A stretch of 64,000 nucleotides of DNA from Mugil cephalus (lineage: Eukaryota; Chordata; Actinopteri; Mugiliformes; Mugilidae): contig NC_061779.1 in assembly GCF_022458985.1 (NCBI RefSeq), forward strand, positions 10,490,501 to 10,554,500. The letters are read 5' to 3'. The notes beneath the pieces were generated by a model. It saw only the letters and a program-made list of their open reading frames with translations, did no database searches and was not told the origin of the DNA. Position numbers and translations under genes: made by a program. This document shows, piece after piece, positions 63,101 through 64,000 of this stretch (position 1 is its first letter; each line of letters opens with the position of its first letter).

Positions 63101-64000
63101 TACGATTCGGTCTAGTTCAGGCTTTGGAGAGGTGCGGCCGGTCCCACTTATGAGTAGCTACACAAACATTTCAGTCTCCATCTCAATTTCCCAAGACCCC
63201 GTACACCCTTGGACTAAATGAGGACATCAGCACTCTAGGAAATAGGTTTGTCCCACAGAACAGCCGCCCCGGCGCAACGCAAATTAGCTTTCTGCCCTAT
63301 TGCAATCATTTTGAAAGTGGGTCTCATTAATTCCTTGGGTCACGTGTTTCATCGCATCTCAATCTTGCGTGATTCAAAAGCTTTTTTCTTTTCTTTTTTT
63401 TTTTTTTTTTGCGCCGGTGTGTTTGAGACCGGACGTTGTAAGGTCACTCGCTGATTGTCTAATATAATGATGACTGAGGACCACAACACGATGCCTCCAA
63501 GGGGATTATTGTGTTTTATTAATCCACCTTTCCAGAGGTTCAGCGCTAATTAGCAGGAACGGTGCGACTTAAGCTATTTTGCCTGTGTCTGTTTAGATCA
63601 GTAAAGAAATCTCTTCCGTTTTCCCGTAATTCGCCACATTTTTATTCATTTCATGGTCGCCAGGTTGCCATTCTGTTAAGCTGTCTCCTCGCTAAAGCTG
63701 CCGTATTCATCAGCTCTCCACCCGTAATTGCATGCACTGGAGGGGGGTGGCGTCATTTTTGTGTAACACTGAGTAATTTAAACCAGATCTTCTCTCACAT
63801 TATGGGGAAATTATCACAGCGAGCGATATAAAATCGAGTCTTAATTACAAATATTTGAAAAATGGAGTCGCATCGCGGGGCCTAAGCTGGCATCTCCGTG
63901 TCAGGGTTGCCAGACTAGTCCTCCGAGCTCCAGCCTCCAGTCTGGTCGGCCTGCAGACAGCCTGCCTGCAGATTCAGCCCGCAGCCCCAGGAGAGCCTTC

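Larger units (their letters stand above)
37950..64000 (+). other. furin: furin intron 2, at least 26 kb, open at the window edge
   Basis: I found no frame with the expected next block (GDYYHF type) or any other furin exon before 64000. The stretch holds LINE and Tc1 relics, copies of family A miniature elements, microsatellites and CpG-rich patches near 52.5-52.9 and 54.4-55.4 kb. The longest open frames (minus 54835-55338, minus 50454-50837) have no recognised motif. A small nested gene cannot be excluded. Confidence 0.55.

Noticed and set aside
37950..64000. Search for the second furin coding exon (GDYYHF type)
   Set aside because: I did not find it by eye. A short exon could be missed, so absence is not proved.
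1..64000. CRISPR arrays, rRNA and tRNA genes, bacterial operons
   Set aside because: None seen. Tandem repeats here are microsatellites or transposon-derived, and the tRNA-like head at 29298 belongs to a SINE-type repeat.

Overview
The window is nuclear DNA of a bony fish, most likely a spiny-rayed (percomorph) teleost. The evidence is multi-exon genes with GT-AG introns, Tc1/mariner and hAT relics of well-known teleost types, tRNA-derived SINE and LINE tails, CA/GATA microsatellites, and recognisable vertebrate proteins. The species cannot be told from the sequence alone.

Layout. (1) 1-1558, minus: the 5' end of rag1 (V(D)J recombinase), with TATA box, non-coding exon 1, and the first 83 codons of exon 2 running off the left edge. 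(2) 1.6-15.5 kb: a gene-poor stretch with transposon relics and microsatellites. (3) 15530-18.6 kb, minus: a three-coding-exon, 231-residue four-transmembrane protein of claudin-like shape that I cannot name; kappa-B-like and IRF-like sites lie just upstream. (4) 19593-30416, minus: a complete 15-coding-exon accs gene (ACC synthase-like, PLP fold). The inferred product is 957 residues, about twice the mammalian length. Its N-terminal half is a trihelix Myb/SANT-like DNA-binding domain, a basic patch and a coiled coil, followed by the full PLP-enzyme domain and an acidic tail. (5) 30.6-31.84 kb: a head-to-head promoter region between accs (minus) and furin (plus), with a YY1 motif, a CRE/ETS pair, CCAAT and TATA. 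(6) 31.5-64 kb, plus: the 5' part of furin, comprising a likely non-coding exon 1 (ending 31839), a 5.8-kb intron, the exon with signal peptide and start of the propeptide (37646-37949), and then at least 26 kb of intron to the window edge.

The strongest candidate for something unusual is the accs protein. Two exons carry trihelix-family sequence, and one uninterrupted exon (28354-29048) holds both the trihelix-type coiled coil and the start of the ACC-synthase homology. All 15 exons join in phase with no stop. All PLP-binding residues I can locate are kept, so the predicted product is a DNA-binding-domain/PLP-enzyme fusion. No exon was confirmed with RNA; every boundary is read from splice consensus and reading-frame phase.
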